Notes: generated by a model from the letters alone, not told the origin. A DNA stretch of 64,000 nucleotides from Dokdonella immobilis (GCF_900115085.1 NZ_FOVF01000008.1:1-64000), one strand, 5' to 3'; positions 16,582 through 28,996 are shown, counted from the first letter of the stretch. Translations and numbers: made by a program.

Positions 16582-16941
16582 TCATAGGCTCACGATCGGC
16601 TTGAAGCCGCCAAAGAACATGCGCTTGCCGTCGAACGGCATGGCCTTCGGATCCATCAGCGAGGCGAGTCGCGGGTCCGCCATGACGAGTTTGTTGATGC
16701 GGTCGCGCTCCTTGCGCGAGGCATAGATGATCCAGGAGAACACCACGACCTCGTCGGCCTTCAGCTTTACGCTGCGCGGAAACGAGGTGTGCTTGCCTTC
16801 GGGAACATCGTCGCCGACACATTCGGTATAGGCCAGGGCGCCGTGCTCCATCCAGACCTTGCCGGCCTTGCGCGCAATCTTCCGATACTCGCCGAGTTTG
16901 TCCTTCGGCACCGGGATGACGAATCCGTCCACGTAGCTCAT
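16582..16941 (-). CDS. DUF1428 family protein
   Basis: A 119-residue protein of the DUF1428 (YbaA-like) family, with a ferredoxin-like dimeric alpha-beta barrel fold. Signatures are [20 protein letters not shown] at the N-terminus, [14 protein letters not shown], and [17 protein letters not shown] at the C-terminus. Length is normal. Biochemical function is unknown. It stands alone between the REP cluster and an ABC transporter on the other strand. Confidence 0.9.
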   Translation of the reverse strand: MSYVDGFVIPVPKDKLGEYRKIARKAGKVWMEHGALAYTECVGDDVPEGKHTSFPRSVKLKADEVVVFSWIIYASRKERDRINKLVMADPRLASLMDPKAMPFDGKRMFFGGFKPIVSL

Positions 16942-17150
16942 GGTCGCGTCCTCACTTCAGGGAAACCTATTCCACCATCTCGTGCGGTTCCGCGCACGCG
17001 TTCATTCGCTTGCTTCGCTTTTTCGCTCTCACGCACAATCCGTCGCCGGCCACGCCGATGCCGGGCGGATTTGCTCCGCGTGGCTTTGAATCAGGCAAAG
17101 TGCCCGCATTTGCGCTGTCTGTCGCCCGAAGGCTCCCAAGGGGAACTCGA

Positions 17151-18886
<1,736 letters not shown>

Positions 18887-18896
18887 ATGGCATGAA

Positions 18897-21470
18897 TCAC
18901 TGACGACGATCCAGGGAGGTAGCGACTGCAGCGCTCGTCTGCGCGCCGGAGGGTTCAAGATGCGCGCGCAGGAATCCGGCGATGCCGCGCCACAAGGCGT
19001 CCATGTTCGCGAGCTTCTCGATGCCGTGGCCCTCGCCTTCGAGAATGAGACCGACCGGGGGCCGACCGTCGAGTTCGAGCATGCGCTGCATGCGGCGGCT
19101 CTGTTCGGGATCGACCCGGATGTCCTCGGTCCCATGGACGAGCATGATCGGGACCTTCATGTCGCGATGGCGATAGACGGGCGAGGCGGCCACGAATGCA
19201 TCGTCGTCCGCCACCGGATCGCCCCACCACTTCTTCAGCAGCTTGCGCTGCTCTGCGGTACGTCCGGCATCGCTAGCGTTGTACTGAAGGAGGCGATCGG
19301 CGACGCCGGAAACCGAAATGGCACAGCGAAAGCGGTCTGGCCAGCGTACCGTCGATATCAGCGCGGAGTAGCCGCCGTAACTGAATCCGACAACGCACAT
19401 TCGCGCGGAATCGATCGGATATTCGGCCAGGACGCGCGTGAGGGCGGCGTCGATGTCGTCTTCGATCGCACTGCCGAACTGCTGATAGCCCGCCTCGCGG
19501 AACGATTTCCCGAAGCCGTCGGAGCCGCGGTAGTTGACCCTGAGCACGGCGTATCCCAACGAGGCCAGGAACTGCGTGTCCCTGTCGAATCGCAATCGGT
19601 CGCTGACTCCAACGGGACCGCCATGCGGCATGACGATCAGAGGGCGCTTCTGTGGCCGATCGGGAATCGTAAGGAATGCCTGGATCTTCAGTCCGTCCTT
19701 GCTCGTCACGTTGACGATCCGGGTTGGTGCGAATTGAACATCCTTCAACCAGGGTGCCGCATCCATGATCAGCGCGGCACGGTCGGTGTTTACATCGAGA
19801 TGGTAGTACTTCGGCGCAAAATCACTACCGTCGACTTCCAGGATCAACTGGCTGCCGTCGGTACTCTGGTCGATCACGACGATGGATTTGCCCGGGAAGA
19901 CTTTCTGCAATGACTGCACGCGGTTGCGCTCGGTCGCATCGAAATAGTCGCTGATGAGACGCCCCTCGGCGTAGTAGCGCACTCCGATCGGACGATGACC
20001 GGCACCGAAAATCGCCGATACGACATCGACGCCCTCCTTGCTGAACAGGGTCTTGGCAATTTTTTGCTCCGCTATGTCAAAGGCGATCAGCTCGCGCTGA
20101 TTGCGCGCATCGTCGGTGATCGCATAGAGCATGCGGCCGTCGCCCGACAGGGCCAGCGGATCGAAATTCGACTCGCCTTCCAGAGTGAGGAACTCCTGCC
20201 GTTTGCGACCGTTCTTCCGCGAAAAGATGAACTTGCCGTCGCGCCAGGAGAGGGCCACGGCCAGTTCCCCGGCGCCATCGGCGAACCACCAGTGTTCGCC
20301 CTTGTCCAGTTCATTGATGGCCGCCAACGTATCCGGGTTGAATCGGGCGATTGCCTTTTCATTTGAGATGTCGACCCGATGCACGCGCAGGTTGCCGCGG
20401 ATGCCGGTCGTCGCGAACAGGATGTGGTCCGGATCGTTCTCGAGCACGTCGAGTATCCGGCCTCGCTGCGGCAGCTGGGCTGCGGCGTAGGTTCGCTTGC
20501 CATTGGATCCCGAGCCCACGTGCACGATGTGGATGATCTCGTCGGAATCGCTCTGTTTGGCACCGAGAATCAGAAGTTTCGACGCATCCATGGCGAGCAG
20601 GAGGTTGCGATCGCCGGACCAGCGCAGACTTTCAAACGCAATGTCGGTGCGCGCCACCCTGTGGGATTCACCCGTCTTGAGGTCGACAAGGTCAACCGCC
20701 CACGTCTCCTTGGCATCCGCGCGCACCTGCATCGCGAGCAGGTCCCCCGCCGGATTGAGTGCAATCGACTCCAGACTTTCCCGCTGCCACAAGGTCTTCG
20801 GGCTCAAGGCCAGCTCGCCGGGATCGGGAGGCGCGAGCAACTTGCCGGACAAACTGTCGAGTGCGCCGTGGTCGGCGCGCGCCTTGAGATAGTAGGCGGG
20901 GAACGGATCCGCATAGGGGCCGGTATAGACCAGGGGCCACTGCTTGAGCAATTCGGGATAGCTCGATTCGAGCCAGTCGATTGCCAGCAGCGCGCGATCC
21001 ATACGCTGAATGTACGAGCGGCTGGCCGTGATCCTTCGGACAACCAGATCGCCGGGATAATTGATCGCCCCGGCGCGCACATCGAAATACGATTCCGGAT
21101 CGCTGCCGAGTCGATAGTCCCACCAGGACCAGGAGCGCGCCCAGTTGCCTATTCGCAACTTGTCCCAGCCATAGCGACCCGCAGCAACCCGGACCAGAAC
21201 AGTGCTGCGCCCGGCAGCGGGGTTCTTGAGCACCCGTGAGTTCAACACGGCGCCTTCGTGCTTCATGTAGACCGCTTCGAGCGGGAATTCCGTGTCGATG
21301 GTGACAAGGAGCAGGCCTTCATCAGCGCCAAGCGCTGGCGACTCGCCCGCTTCCAGGGGGTAGATGCCAGCCGCATGGGCGTACTGATTCGCCGCAGGGC
21401 CAAAAAGCAGCGCCGCAAACACCAGAACGAATCCGATCGCGACCGCTCGCCCATCCATTCGCTTGTTCAT
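18897..21470 (-). CDS. Exported S9 family peptidase (prolyl oligopeptidase/acylaminoacyl type), copy 1
   Basis: An 857-residue protein with a signal peptide ([14 protein letters not shown], hydrophobic core, then cleavage near QYAHA/AG), a beta-propeller-like middle and a C-terminal alpha/beta hydrolase. The catalytic triad is S697 in [11 protein letters not shown]783 in [10 protein letters not shown], and H815 in GEGHGIEKL. The HGGPVGVSD segment is the oxyanion side. ATG 21470 follows AGGAGG at ideal spacing. The likely location is periplasmic or secreted, degrading peptides. A paralogue with the same layout is at 25712-28237. Confidence 0.9.
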   Translation of the reverse strand: MNKRMDGRAVAIGFVLVFAALLFGPAANQYAHAAGIYPLEAGESPALGADEGLLLVTIDTEFPLEAVYMKHEGAVLNSRVLKNPAAGRSTVLVRVAAGRYGWDKLRIGNWARSWSWWDYRLGSDPESYFDVRAGAINYPGDLVVRRITASRSYIQRMDRALLAIDWLESSYPELLKQWPLVYTGPYADPFPAYYLKARADHGALDSLSGKLLAPPDPGELALSPKTLWQRESLESIALNPAGDLLAMQVRADAKETWAVDLVDLKTGESHRVARTDIAFESLRWSGDRNLLLAMDASKLLILGAKQSDSDEIIHIVHVGSGSNGKRTYAAAQLPQRGRILDVLENDPDHILFATTGIRGNLRVHRVDISNEKAIARFNPDTLAAINELDKGEHWWFADGAGELAVALSWRDGKFIFSRKNGRKRQEFLTLEGESNFDPLALSGDGRMLYAITDDARNQRELIAFDIAEQKIAKTLFSKEGVDVVSAIFGAGHRPIGVRYYAEGRLISDYFDATERNRVQSLQKVFPGKSIVVIDQSTDGSQLILEVDGSDFAPKYYHLDVNTDRAALIMDAAPWLKDVQFAPTRIVNVTSKDGLKIQAFLTIPDRPQKRPLIVMPHGGPVGVSDRLRFDRDTQFLASLGYAVLRVNYRGSDGFGKSFREAGYQQFGSAIEDDIDAALTRVLAEYPIDSARMCVVGFSYGGYSALISTVRWPDRFRCAISVSGVADRLLQYNASDAGRTAEQRKLLKKWWGDPVADDDAFVAASPVYRHRDMKVPIMLVHGTEDIRVDPEQSRRMQRMLELDGRPPVGLILEGEGHGIEKLANMDALWRGIAGFLRAHLEPSGAQTSAAVATSLDRRQ

Positions 21471-21829
21471 CCAGCCTCCTCCCTTGGCTCGCGCACCAGA
21501 GTGCCGCCATCTGAGGATAGCAGCGCGAACGGTGCGGGGACCATGCATGGCAATCGCAGGCAGGTGGGGACGCCATGGCGGCTCCGGCCAGGATCAGCGA
21601 ATCCATTTTCCTGCAAATGCCGCAAGGCCGGGCACAACCTGTCGTGCCCGGGTCCCGTGGCCCCGGTGCCGGGTGCAGCACGAGCCTGAGCATTTCACGA
21701 CAGCCGAGCGTCTTGCAGAGAGGCCTGCCATCGTGAGTGCAAGTCGGCAATGCGCTGCATATGCGTTTTCAAGCCTGGGCAGCCCCCTCCGAGGAGGTTC
21801 TGCCGCCCGGGCTCGTCAGGCATCTTCTT
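21471..21829. other. 359-bp intergenic region, no gene
   Basis: It contains the ribosome-binding site and promoter region of the S9 gene and the 3' flank of the Asp-box protein. On the minus strand just after that gene, GGGCGGCAG and GGGCTGCCC flank a CCTCCTCGGAGG centre, a possible hairpin terminator without a clear U-tract. Nothing else was recognised. Confidence 0.5.
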
Positions 21830-24652
21830 CTAATCGAATCCGTTGGCGAAGATCTCGTCCGGCGGCAGCACGTAGCTGGCGAGGATGGTGTAGTTGGTCA
21901 GCGCCGTGTAGGCATCGACGATGGCCGTATAGGTGCCGGATTGCGGGGTCGGGAAATTGCACTCCTCGTCGGAGGTGCCACCTGCCGACTGGCAGAGGAA
22001 CTGCGAGCCGCGCAACACGGTCAGGTCGGCATCCTGATTCGGAACGTTGCCGCTGGTTTCGAAATGCAGGTCGTAGGCGCCGATCGGAACCTCGAGCGTG
22101 TAGTAGACCTGGTCGCCCTGGGCCGCGCTCTGGTTGGTCAGGGCGATGCCGTTGACGAGGGTGATCGGGGGTGCGGCGATGCGCACGATGCGGCTGTAGC
22201 TGCCGGTCAGGCCGCCATTGTCGGTGACCGTGAGCGCCGCGGTGTAGTTGCCCGGACCGGGATAGGCATGCATCGGATCGGTCTCGACCGAAGTCGCGCT
22301 GCCGTCGCCGAAGTCCCAGAGGTGGCTGACGATCGATCCGTCGTTGTCGAGGGACTGGTCGGAGAAGCTCGCATCAAGGCCGTCGCGCTCGATGCTGAAG
22401 TCGGCGGTCGGTGGCGCGTTGCCGACGCTGCCGGCGAGGACGACACGCCAGGCGCCGCGGCTGTAGGTGCCTGCGGTCAGGACGTGCGGAAGATCGTCGA
22501 TCTCCAGGTCCGAGACGACGACGCCGAGCGGCAGGCCGGCCGAGTAGGCGGAGAAGTTGTCGCCGCCGTCGGTGCTCTCGTAGACGCCGATGTCGGTGCC
22601 GACGAACAATCGATTGGTATTCAGCGGATCGATCGCGACCGCGTTGGCCGGCACGTTCGGCAGGCCGGTGCCGACTGCGGTCCAGTTGGTGCCGCCGCTG
22701 GTCGACCGATACAGGCGCGATTGGCCAAAGCCGGCGCGGGTGATGAACACGCGCTGGGCGTCGACCGGATCCATGGCGATATCGGATACACGACCGCCCG
22801 GATAATCGCCGGTGACGTTGTTGAAGACCGGAGACGGGATGCCGGCATCGGGACTGGCGTGGATCTGGCCGTTCGCGGTGCCGATATAGGCCGGGGTCAT
22901 GCTGCCGTGCACCTGCGGCGTGATCACCGAGATCGTGCCGACATTGCCGCTGACCGCAGTCCAGCTGTTGCCCGTGGTATTGGCCCGGTAGAGCACGTTG
23001 GACGAAACGAACAACAGGCTGCCGGCCGAGGCCATCGGGGTCAGGAACTGGAAGGCCGAAGTCGCGACCAGTCCGCTGGTCGGCATCGTCGAATAGCTGC
23101 CTGGCGAGCCGCCATCGAATGACCGCACGATGTTCGGCAGGTTGCCCTGCGGATAGCTGGTCTGGAACACGATCGACGGCGTGTTTTCGTCGAAGGCGTT
23201 CATGAAACCGTCGCCGCTGGCGAAGGTGAGGTCCCAGACCAGGCTGGTGCGCCGCCCGGAGGAGCCGTTGTCCTGGGCGCCGCCGAGGACGATGTTGGCG
23301 TCGAGCGGATTGACGGCAATGTCATAGAACTGGGTGATATTGATGTTCGCGTTCATGTTCAGGAACGAGGTGCCGCCATCGTCGCTGCGCCAGATGCCGC
23401 CGTCGCTGCCGACCCAGAAACGGTTCGGGTTGCTGGACGAATAACGCACGACGTGGGTGTCCTGATGCACGGCCTGGGCGGTGCCCCAGGTGCTGGTCAG
23501 CGGCGTGAAGCTGACTCCGGCGTCGGTCGAGCGGGCCACGCGGATCGTGCCAAGCAGCACGGTGTCGGCCTGGGTCGGATGCACGGCGATGGTCTGGTTG
23601 TAGCCGCACTGGCCCTCGCAGGCATTGCTGTTCTGCAAGGTCCAGTTGGCACCCGCGTCGCCGCTGCGGTAGATCTTCGAACCCATCAGCACATAGAGAA
23701 CGGCGCTGTTGCTCGGCGCCATGGCCAGGCGTAGGCGTGATCCGCTGACCGAGATGCCGGTATTCGCCGGGACCCAGGTCGCTCCGCCGTCGATGGACTT
23801 CTGCACGCCTACGCCGACCAGGCCGGCATAGACGGTCGCCGTGCCCGGCACGAACAGCAGGTCCTCGACGTTGTTGTTGAGGACCTTGGTCCAGCTCAGG
23901 CCCTTGTCGGTCGAGCGGTAGACGCCGGCCCCCGACAGCGTGCCGGAAGCGTTGCAGCTGCCGGCGCCACCGACCAGGACCACATTGCCGTCGGTCGGCT
24001 GCACGGCGACGGCATTGATGATCGAAAGCGGCATGGCGCCGCCGCCGCTGCCGTTGCGGGCGACCCAGCTGGCTCCGGCATCCTCGCTCAGATAGACGCC
24101 CTGACCGAAGTAGCCGGCGCAACCGCCGCCGTTCTTGTCGCCGGTGCCGACCCAGACCGTGCTGGCCAGAGAGGGATCCAGGGTGATGGCGCCGACCGGC
24201 AGGGTACCGACCTCATCGAACACGGGGGTCCAGCCTTGTCCGCCATTGGTCGTTTTCCAGACGCCGCCCGCGGCACTGCCGGCGTAGACCGTGTCGTCGT
24301 CACCCGGCAAGGGCGTGATCGCGTTGAGGCGCCCGGCCACCCGACCCATGATCCAGTCGACCATGTTCATCGAGGATGGACCGATCTGCTGCCAGGTTTC
24401 GCCACTGGCGCTGCGCACGGGATCCAGGGCCAGACGCTGCAGATTCAGCGTCGCTGCCGCATCGGCACGCAGCCGCGCGGCTTCCGGATGCTGGCGCAAT
24501 CCGCGCGACTCCTCGAACCAGCGCTGGCGCTGCTCGATCTGCCAGCTTTCCTCGCGCGGATCTTCGGAGCTCGATTCGGCGGCGACCGCGAGCGTCGGCA
24601 ACAGTGCGACGAGGAGCCAGCCCAGACGCCTGGCGGTGACCTTCGAATGCAT
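21830..24652 (-). CDS. Large secreted Asp-box (BNR) propeller protein with PKD and PPC domains and an IFANGFD tail
   Basis: A 940-residue exported protein. The signal peptide is MHSKVTARRLGWLLVALLPT, cleaved near AVA/AESS. At least nine Asp-box-like repeats follow (for example GGVWKTTNGGQGW, GVYRSTDKGLSW, KIYRSGDAGANW, GIWRSDDGGTSF, GVYESTDGGDNF), forming sialidase/VPS10-like beta-propellers. A PKD domain (ADFSIERDG to HLWDFGDGSA) and a PPC-type beta domain (GDQVYYTLEVPIGAYDLHF) come next. The protein ends DEIFANGFD, a tail shared with other exported proteins here. Sialidase catalytic residues are not evident, so an adhesive, scaffold or glycan-binding role is more likely than enzymatic cleavage. 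Confidence 0.85.
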   Translation of the reverse strand: MHSKVTARRLGWLLVALLPTLAVAAESSSEDPREESWQIEQRQRWFEESRGLRQHPEAARLRADAAATLNLQRLALDPVRSASGETWQQIGPSSMNMVDWIMGRVAGRLNAITPLPGDDDTVYAGSAAGGVWKTTNGGQGWTPVFDEVGTLPVGAITLDPSLASTVWVGTGDKNGGGCAGYFGQGVYLSEDAGASWVARNGSGGGAMPLSIINAVAVQPTDGNVVLVGGAGSCNASGTLSGAGVYRSTDKGLSWTKVLNNNVEDLLFVPGTATVYAGLVGVGVQKSIDGGATWVPANTGISVSGSRLRLAMAPSNSAVLYVLMGSKIYRSGDAGANWTLQNSNACEGQCGYNQTIAVHPTQADTVLLGTIRVARSTDAGVSFTPLTSTWGTAQAVHQDTHVVRYSSSNPNRFWVGSDGGIWRSDDGGTSFLNMNANINITQFYDIAVNPLDANIVLGGAQDNGSSGRRTSLVWDLTFASGDGFMNAFDENTPSIVFQTSYPQGNLPNIVRSFDGGSPGSYSTMPTSGLVATSAFQFLTPMASAGSLLFVSSNVLYRANTTGNSWTAVSGNVGTISVITPQVHGSMTPAYIGTANGQIHASPDAGIPSPVFNNVTGDYPGGRVSDIAMDPVDAQRVFITRAGFGQSRLYRSTSGGTNWTAVGTGLPNVPANAVAIDPLNTNRLFVGTDIGVYESTDGGDNFSAYSAGLPLGVVVSDLEIDDLPHVLTAGTYSRGAWRVVLAGSVGNAPPTADFSIERDGLDASFSDQSLDNDGSIVSHLWDFGDGSATSVETDPMHAYPGPGNYTAALTVTDNGGLTGSYSRIVRIAAPPITLVNGIALTNQSAAQGDQVYYTLEVPIGAYDLHFETSGNVPNQDADLTVLRGSQFLCQSAGGTSDEECNFPTPQSGTYTAIVDAYTALTNYTILASYVLPPDEIFANGFD

Positions 24653-24831
24653 TCGGTATTTCCCCTGGAGTGGCGTTGCGGTCCGAACAGGCCCTCACTC
24701 TGCGGCGAGTCCGCATGGCGGGGCTGCCACGCCAGGTCGACGGCCGTAGATTCGCCGGACCCGGGCAAATCGGCGATGGAGATTAGCCGAAATTCAACCG
24801 CGGAAGCCAGTTGCCAAGGTCAGGGACGCGC

Positions 24832-25545
24832 TCAGTTTCCGAAACGCTGGCCGGGCGGAACCAGCGGCGTGATGTTGCCGCTCGGCCGCGCATCGGCAGC
24901 ACGGCGTTCGAGCCAGTTGAGCAGGGGCGTCCAGTCATCGCGATGGGCAAGCACGGCCTTGCTGTCATTGTCGAACACGCTCTGGCCGCGGTCGGCCAGG
25001 CCGACGTAGACCTGCGAATCGCGCACCCGGATCATGGCGGCTTCGGTCAGGCGCTCCAGCGTCGTATCGAGTTGGCGTGCCGAAATCGTGTTCGCGCGCA
25101 GCCGGTTGGCGATCATGGCGACGCGCAGGCGGCCTTTGCGCACCTCGTCGAGCTTGCGCACCATGTCGATGAAGCCCAGGGTTGCGCGCAGGTCGATCGG
25201 CGACGGGATCACCGGGATGACCAGCGCATCGGCATGCCGGGCGAACTGGGCGAACTCATGCGAGCGCAAGCCGGCCGGCGTGTCGATCAGCAGGACTTCG
25301 GTCTTCGCCGGTATGCGCAGCACCCAGCCGGAGCTGAGGCCGTAGGACGGGTCGTTGCTGGCCAGTGCATGCACCTGCGGCAGGTGCTCCGAGCGTTGCG
25401 CGCACCAGGCCGACGACGACCCCTGCGGATCGCAGTCGATCAGGGTCGTGGCCCGGCCGCTGCGGGCAAAGTAGCCGGCCAGGGTCGTTGTCAGCGTGGT
25501 CTTCCCGCACCCGCCCTTGCTGTTGGCAACCAGAACTCGAAACAT
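24832..25545 (-). CDS. Orphan ParA/MinD-like ATPase
   Basis: A 237-residue P-loop ATPase with the deviant Walker A motif of the ParA/MinD class, NSKGGCGKTTLTTTLAG, then DCDPQGSSSAW (A') and VLLIDTPAGL (Walker B). These proteins position cargo or partition DNA using ATP-dependent dimerisation on nucleoid or membrane. ATG 25545 begins at the first strand; an upstream start at 25581 adds a non-conserved leader. No ParB, cheW or other cargo gene is adjacent, so it is an orphan. It lies 3' of the S9 copy 2 gene and reads toward the Asp-box gene. Confidence 0.88.
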   Translation of the reverse strand: MFRVLVANSKGGCGKTTLTTTLAGYFARSGRATTLIDCDPQGSSSAWCAQRSEHLPQVHALASNDPSYGLSSGWVLRIPAKTEVLLIDTPAGLRSHEFAQFARHADALVIPVIPSPIDLRATLGFIDMVRKLDEVRKGRLRVAMIANRLRANTISARQLDTTLERLTEAAMIRVRDSQVYVGLADRGQSVFDNDSKAVLAHRDDWTPLLNWLERRAADARPSGNITPLVPPGQRFGN

Positions 25546-25711
25546 GCCTTCGCCGACCCGAAACCCCTTCCCGTGCGCCACTTTACGCTAGTTCGCGCCA
25601 TTTGCATTCATTCCGGATCGAATGGACGGCTGGACGTCCGGGCTGCGGGGGCATGGCAGCGGCCGACGGCGCCGCGCGCGAAGATCGGCCGTTGCGCGGC
25701 GATGGATTCGT

Positions 25712-28237
25712 TCAAGGTGTCGCGACCGGGCTGGCCTGGATGGTCGGCCTCGCGCTGCCTGGATCGAGGTTCCGGCGCAGGAATCCGGCAATGCCGGACC
25801 ACAGGCGTTCGGTGTTGGCCATGCCCTCGATGGTATGCCCGCTTTCGTCGAAGATCAGGCCAACCGGCGGATTGCCGGCGAGCTCGAGCATGCGTTGCAT
25901 GCGGCGTTCGTGCTCGATATCGACGCGCGGATCGAGGCGGCCATGGACGAGCATCACCGGCACGGTGATGTCGCGATAGCGATAGACCGGGGAGGTCTCG
26001 ACCATCTGGCGCTGTTCGGTCGCCGGATCGCCGACGATCTTCTCGAGCACCTTGCGCCCGTCGGCGGTCAGGGCGGAATCGCTGGCGGTGAAGAACAGCA
26101 GGCGATCGCTGATGCCGGACACCGAAATGGCACAACGGTAGCGCTCGGGGGCGCGCGCGACGGCGATCAGGGCCGAATAGCCACCGTAGCTGAAGCCGAG
26201 CGTGCACATGCGCGCCGGATCGACCGGGTAGTGCTTCAGGGCCCCGGCCAGTGCCGCATCGATATCGTCCTCGATGAGGGTCCCGGACTTGCCGTAGCCG
26301 GCCTCGCGAAAGGCCTTGCCATAGCCGCCGGAGCCGCGGAAGTTGACGCGCAACACGGCAAATCCGAGCGAGGCGAGAAACTGCACATCGCGATCGAAAT
26401 GCAGGTGGTCGCTGACACCGACCGGTCCGCCGTGCGGCATCACGATGAGCGGTCGCGGGCCATCGCTCGCCGGAAGGGTCAGGAAGGCCTCGATCGGCAA
26501 TCCGTCCTTGCCGACGGCGGTGATGAGCGATGTCGGCGCAAACCGGTAGGTGCCAAGCCACGGCAGGGTGTCTTCGATCAACACAGCCCGACGGTCCGCC
26601 GTATCGAGCTGGTAGACCTTCGGCGTCTCGTCGGCCGCGTCGACCATCAGGATCAGGCGACCACCATCGAGGCTCTGGTCGATCACCGAGACGCTGCGGC
26701 CCGGAAAGGCCGCCGCCACCATCGCCGCGCGTTCGCGATCCTGACGGTCGAAGTATTCGTTGACCAGGCGCCCGCCCTGGTAGTAACGCACGCCGATCGC
26801 GTCATTGCGCGCATTGAACAGCGGCGACACGATATCGACGCCGGGCTTGCTGAACAGGGTTCGCGAGATGCGTCGTGCAGCGATGTCGAACTCGACCAGC
26901 TCGCGCTGCTCGCGATCCTCCCCGCTCAGCCCGATCAGCGACTTGCCGTCATAGGACAAGGCCGATGGGGTGAAACCGGCACCGGCGCTGAGGCGAAAGA
27001 ATTCGGCGAAACGGTCGCCGTTCCGGTTCATCAGGACGCTTTCGCCATCACGGACCACGACCGCGACGCTGAGCTGTCCGGCGCCATCGGCAAACCACCA
27101 GCGTTCGTCCCTGAGGCCCATGTTCAGGCGCTCGGCCGGATCGGCGCGGAAACGGTCGAGGGCCGACTGGTTCGAGACGTCGAGCCTGTGCACGAGCAGG
27201 CCGCCGTTCTTCGCGGTCGATGCAAACAGGATGTGCGCGGGGTCTTCGGCGAGCGGATCGAGGACGCGCCCCGTGCGTTTGAAGGCGAGTTGCCGGTAGT
27301 GGTGCCTGCCGGTCGCGTCGGTATCGATATGGACCACGGCAACGCGCGGCCCGACCGTCGGTTCAGTGAACGAAAGCAGCAGGGTTTCATCGCCCGACCA
27401 TTGCATGACCTCGAACGGCAGCTCCGAACGCACGATCTGCTGCGCCTCGGCGGCCTCGAGATCGAGCATGTCGATGGTCCAGTGCTTGCCGTCCGCGTCG
27501 ACACGATGGATCGCCAGCAGCTTGCCGCCCGGACTCAGGCTGACGCCCTGCAACCGTTCGGACCGCCAGAGCGTCTCCACCGGCAATGGCAGCGGACCGG
27601 GGTCGGGTGGGGGCGCCAACGCCGGGCGATGACTCCGGGCATCGCCTGCGGCCCCCTCCGCCTTTCGATAGAACTCGGGGAATGGGTCGGCGTAGTGGCC
27701 GGAGTAGGCAAACGGATAGCGCCGATAAAGATCGGGATACGTCGATTCGAGCCAGTCCATGGCGGCCAGGCCACGATTGGTCGCATGGATGTAGGCGTTG
27801 TCGAATCCGACCGGCCGGAATGAAAGGTCGCCGGCATAGACGATCTGGCCCGACCTCACTTCGAAGCGGAACTCCGGATTGTCCTTGAGTTTGTAGGCCA
27901 TGCCCGAGGGCGTGCGCAGGGTGTCCCAGACATAGGTGCCGGACGGCACCCGCATGAGCTGCAGGTTGCGCCCTCGCGGCGTGCGCCGCAGCACGCTGGA
28001 CTTGAGCATGGCGCCGTCCCTGCGCATGTAGACCCCATCGAGCTGGATGGCCGAATCGACCACCACGAGCAGAAATCCCTCGTCGACGCCGAGCTCCGGC
28101 TGCTCACCCGGCTCGACCGGATACATGCCGCCGCCGGCGACCGCCGGCGGCACCTGCAGGATGCTCGCGGCGACCCATGCCATGACCCTGAGGACGACGG
28201 CGGTGAACGTCGATGGTCTCTTTGTGGTCCAGTGCAT
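25712..28237 (-). CDS. Exported S9 family peptidase (prolyl oligopeptidase/acylaminoacyl type), copy 2
   Basis: An 841-residue paralogue of the protein at 18897-21470. The signal region is MHWTTKRPSTFTAVVLRVMA with cleavage near AVA/GGG. The mature start YPVEPGEQPELGVDEGFLLV mirrors copy 1. The triad is S683 in [11 protein letters not shown]769 in HGRLDPRVD, and H801 in DESGHTIEGM. Both proteins share the HGGPVGVSD segment and long collinear blocks, so they arose by duplication and then diverged. Two other genes now lie between them. Expected to act outside the inner membrane. Confidence 0.9.
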   Translation of the reverse strand: MHWTTKRPSTFTAVVLRVMAWVAASILQVPPAVAGGGMYPVEPGEQPELGVDEGFLLVVVDSAIQLDGVYMRRDGAMLKSSVLRRTPRGRNLQLMRVPSGTYVWDTLRTPSGMAYKLKDNPEFRFEVRSGQIVYAGDLSFRPVGFDNAYIHATNRGLAAMDWLESTYPDLYRRYPFAYSGHYADPFPEFYRKAEGAAGDARSHRPALAPPPDPGPLPLPVETLWRSERLQGVSLSPGGKLLAIHRVDADGKHWTIDMLDLEAAEAQQIVRSELPFEVMQWSGDETLLLSFTEPTVGPRVAVVHIDTDATGRHHYRQLAFKRTGRVLDPLAEDPAHILFASTAKNGGLLVHRLDVSNQSALDRFRADPAERLNMGLRDERWWFADGAGQLSVAVVVRDGESVLMNRNGDRFAEFFRLSAGAGFTPSALSYDGKSLIGLSGEDREQRELVEFDIAARRISRTLFSKPGVDIVSPLFNARNDAIGVRYYQGGRLVNEYFDRQDRERAAMVAAAFPGRSVSVIDQSLDGGRLILMVDAADETPKVYQLDTADRRAVLIEDTLPWLGTYRFAPTSLITAVGKDGLPIEAFLTLPASDGPRPLIVMPHGGPVGVSDHLHFDRDVQFLASLGFAVLRVNFRGSGGYGKAFREAGYGKSGTLIEDDIDAALAGALKHYPVDPARMCTLGFSYGGYSALIAVARAPERYRCAISVSGISDRLLFFTASDSALTADGRKVLEKIVGDPATEQRQMVETSPVYRYRDITVPVMLVHGRLDPRVDIEHERRMQRMLELAGNPPVGLIFDESGHTIEGMANTERLWSGIAGFLRRNLDPGSARPTIQASPVATP

Positions 28238-28381
28238 GCGAAGATCCCGCGCAGGCCCGGATAGGAGTCTATGCAATCGCATCGCTGCTGGCGATGCGCT
28301 GGCGACCGAGGTCCGCCCGGCCGGGACGCCTGGATTTCCGCCGCGCCGCTGCCCGACCGCTCGCCCTCAGGGAGGACACCG

Positions 28382-28759
28382 ATGAAACGATGGATCCTGC
28401 TGTCGCTGCTGGCTTGCAGTTCGCTCCTGCCCGCCGCGCCGCCGCCGGCCGCGGTTCACGCCGAAATCGACGCGCTGTTGCAGGCGCTTTCGAATTCCGA
28501 TTGCGAGTTCTACCGCAACGGCAGCTGGTATCCGGGCTCCAGGGCCGCCAGCCACCTGCAGCGCAAGCTGGACTACTTCGAGCGCAAGGGCCTGATCAGC
28601 GACGCGGCGAGCTTCGTCGATGCGGCAGCAACGCGCAGCAGCCTGAGTGGGGAGGCCTACCAGGTCCGTTGTCCGGGACATCCGGCAGAACCGAGTGCGC
28701 AGTGGCTGAATCGGAAACTCGAACAGTTTCGTGCCGGCGCGGGCGCAGCCCGCCACTGA
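28382..28759 (+). CDS. DUF5329 family exported protein
   Basis: A 125-residue protein with a signal peptide (MKRWILLSLLACSSLLPAA). The mature part contains SDCEFYRNGSWYPGSRAASH, the DUF5329 signature of a Cys, an RNG turn and an HL helix, then YFERKGLISDAASFVD and SSLSGEAYQVRC with a second cysteine that may pair with the first. ATG 28382 follows GGAGGACACC. Function of the family is unknown; periplasmic location is inferred. Confidence 0.82.
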   Translation: MKRWILLSLLACSSLLPAAPPPAAVHAEIDALLQALSNSDCEFYRNGSWYPGSRAASHLQRKLDYFERKGLISDAASFVDAAATRSSLSGEAYQVRCPGHPAEPSAQWLNRKLEQFRAGAGAARH

Positions 28760-28891
28760 GCTTTCCGACATTGTCCTGAGCGTGGATCATGCCCGAGGGT
28801 CGCCCATCCGCTGTGCGGCGTTCCTCCTTGCCGGCCAGCCCGCGGCGGGACGGCAAGTTCGCGGCTCGGATCAGATGGGACAATTGGGCAC

Positions 28892-28996
28892 ATGCGTATC
28901 GCCATCATCGGTAATTCGGGTTCCGGCAAATCGACCCTGGCTGGACAGCTCGCCAGACGATGCGGTCTGGCCGTGCGCGACCCCGGAAGGATCTGA
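28892..28996 (+). pseudogene. Truncated P-loop nucleotide kinase remnant
   Basis: A 34-codon frame starts MRIAIIGNSGSGKSTLAGQL, a textbook P-loop (GNSGSGKST) like the N-terminus of the adenylate-kinase-like or topology-modulation protein family, then stops at 28994-28996 after AVRDPGRI. Full-length members are about 170-180 residues. No continuation appears in any plus frame before the next gene at 29111, so the rest was deleted. It may still be translated, but no activity is expected. Confidence 0.65.

Noticed and set aside
25622-27823. Long plus-strand frame (733 codons) opposite S9 peptidase copy 2
   Set aside because: Antisense shadow of a gene with an intact catalytic triad and signal peptide; repetitive Arg/Asp/Gly composition.
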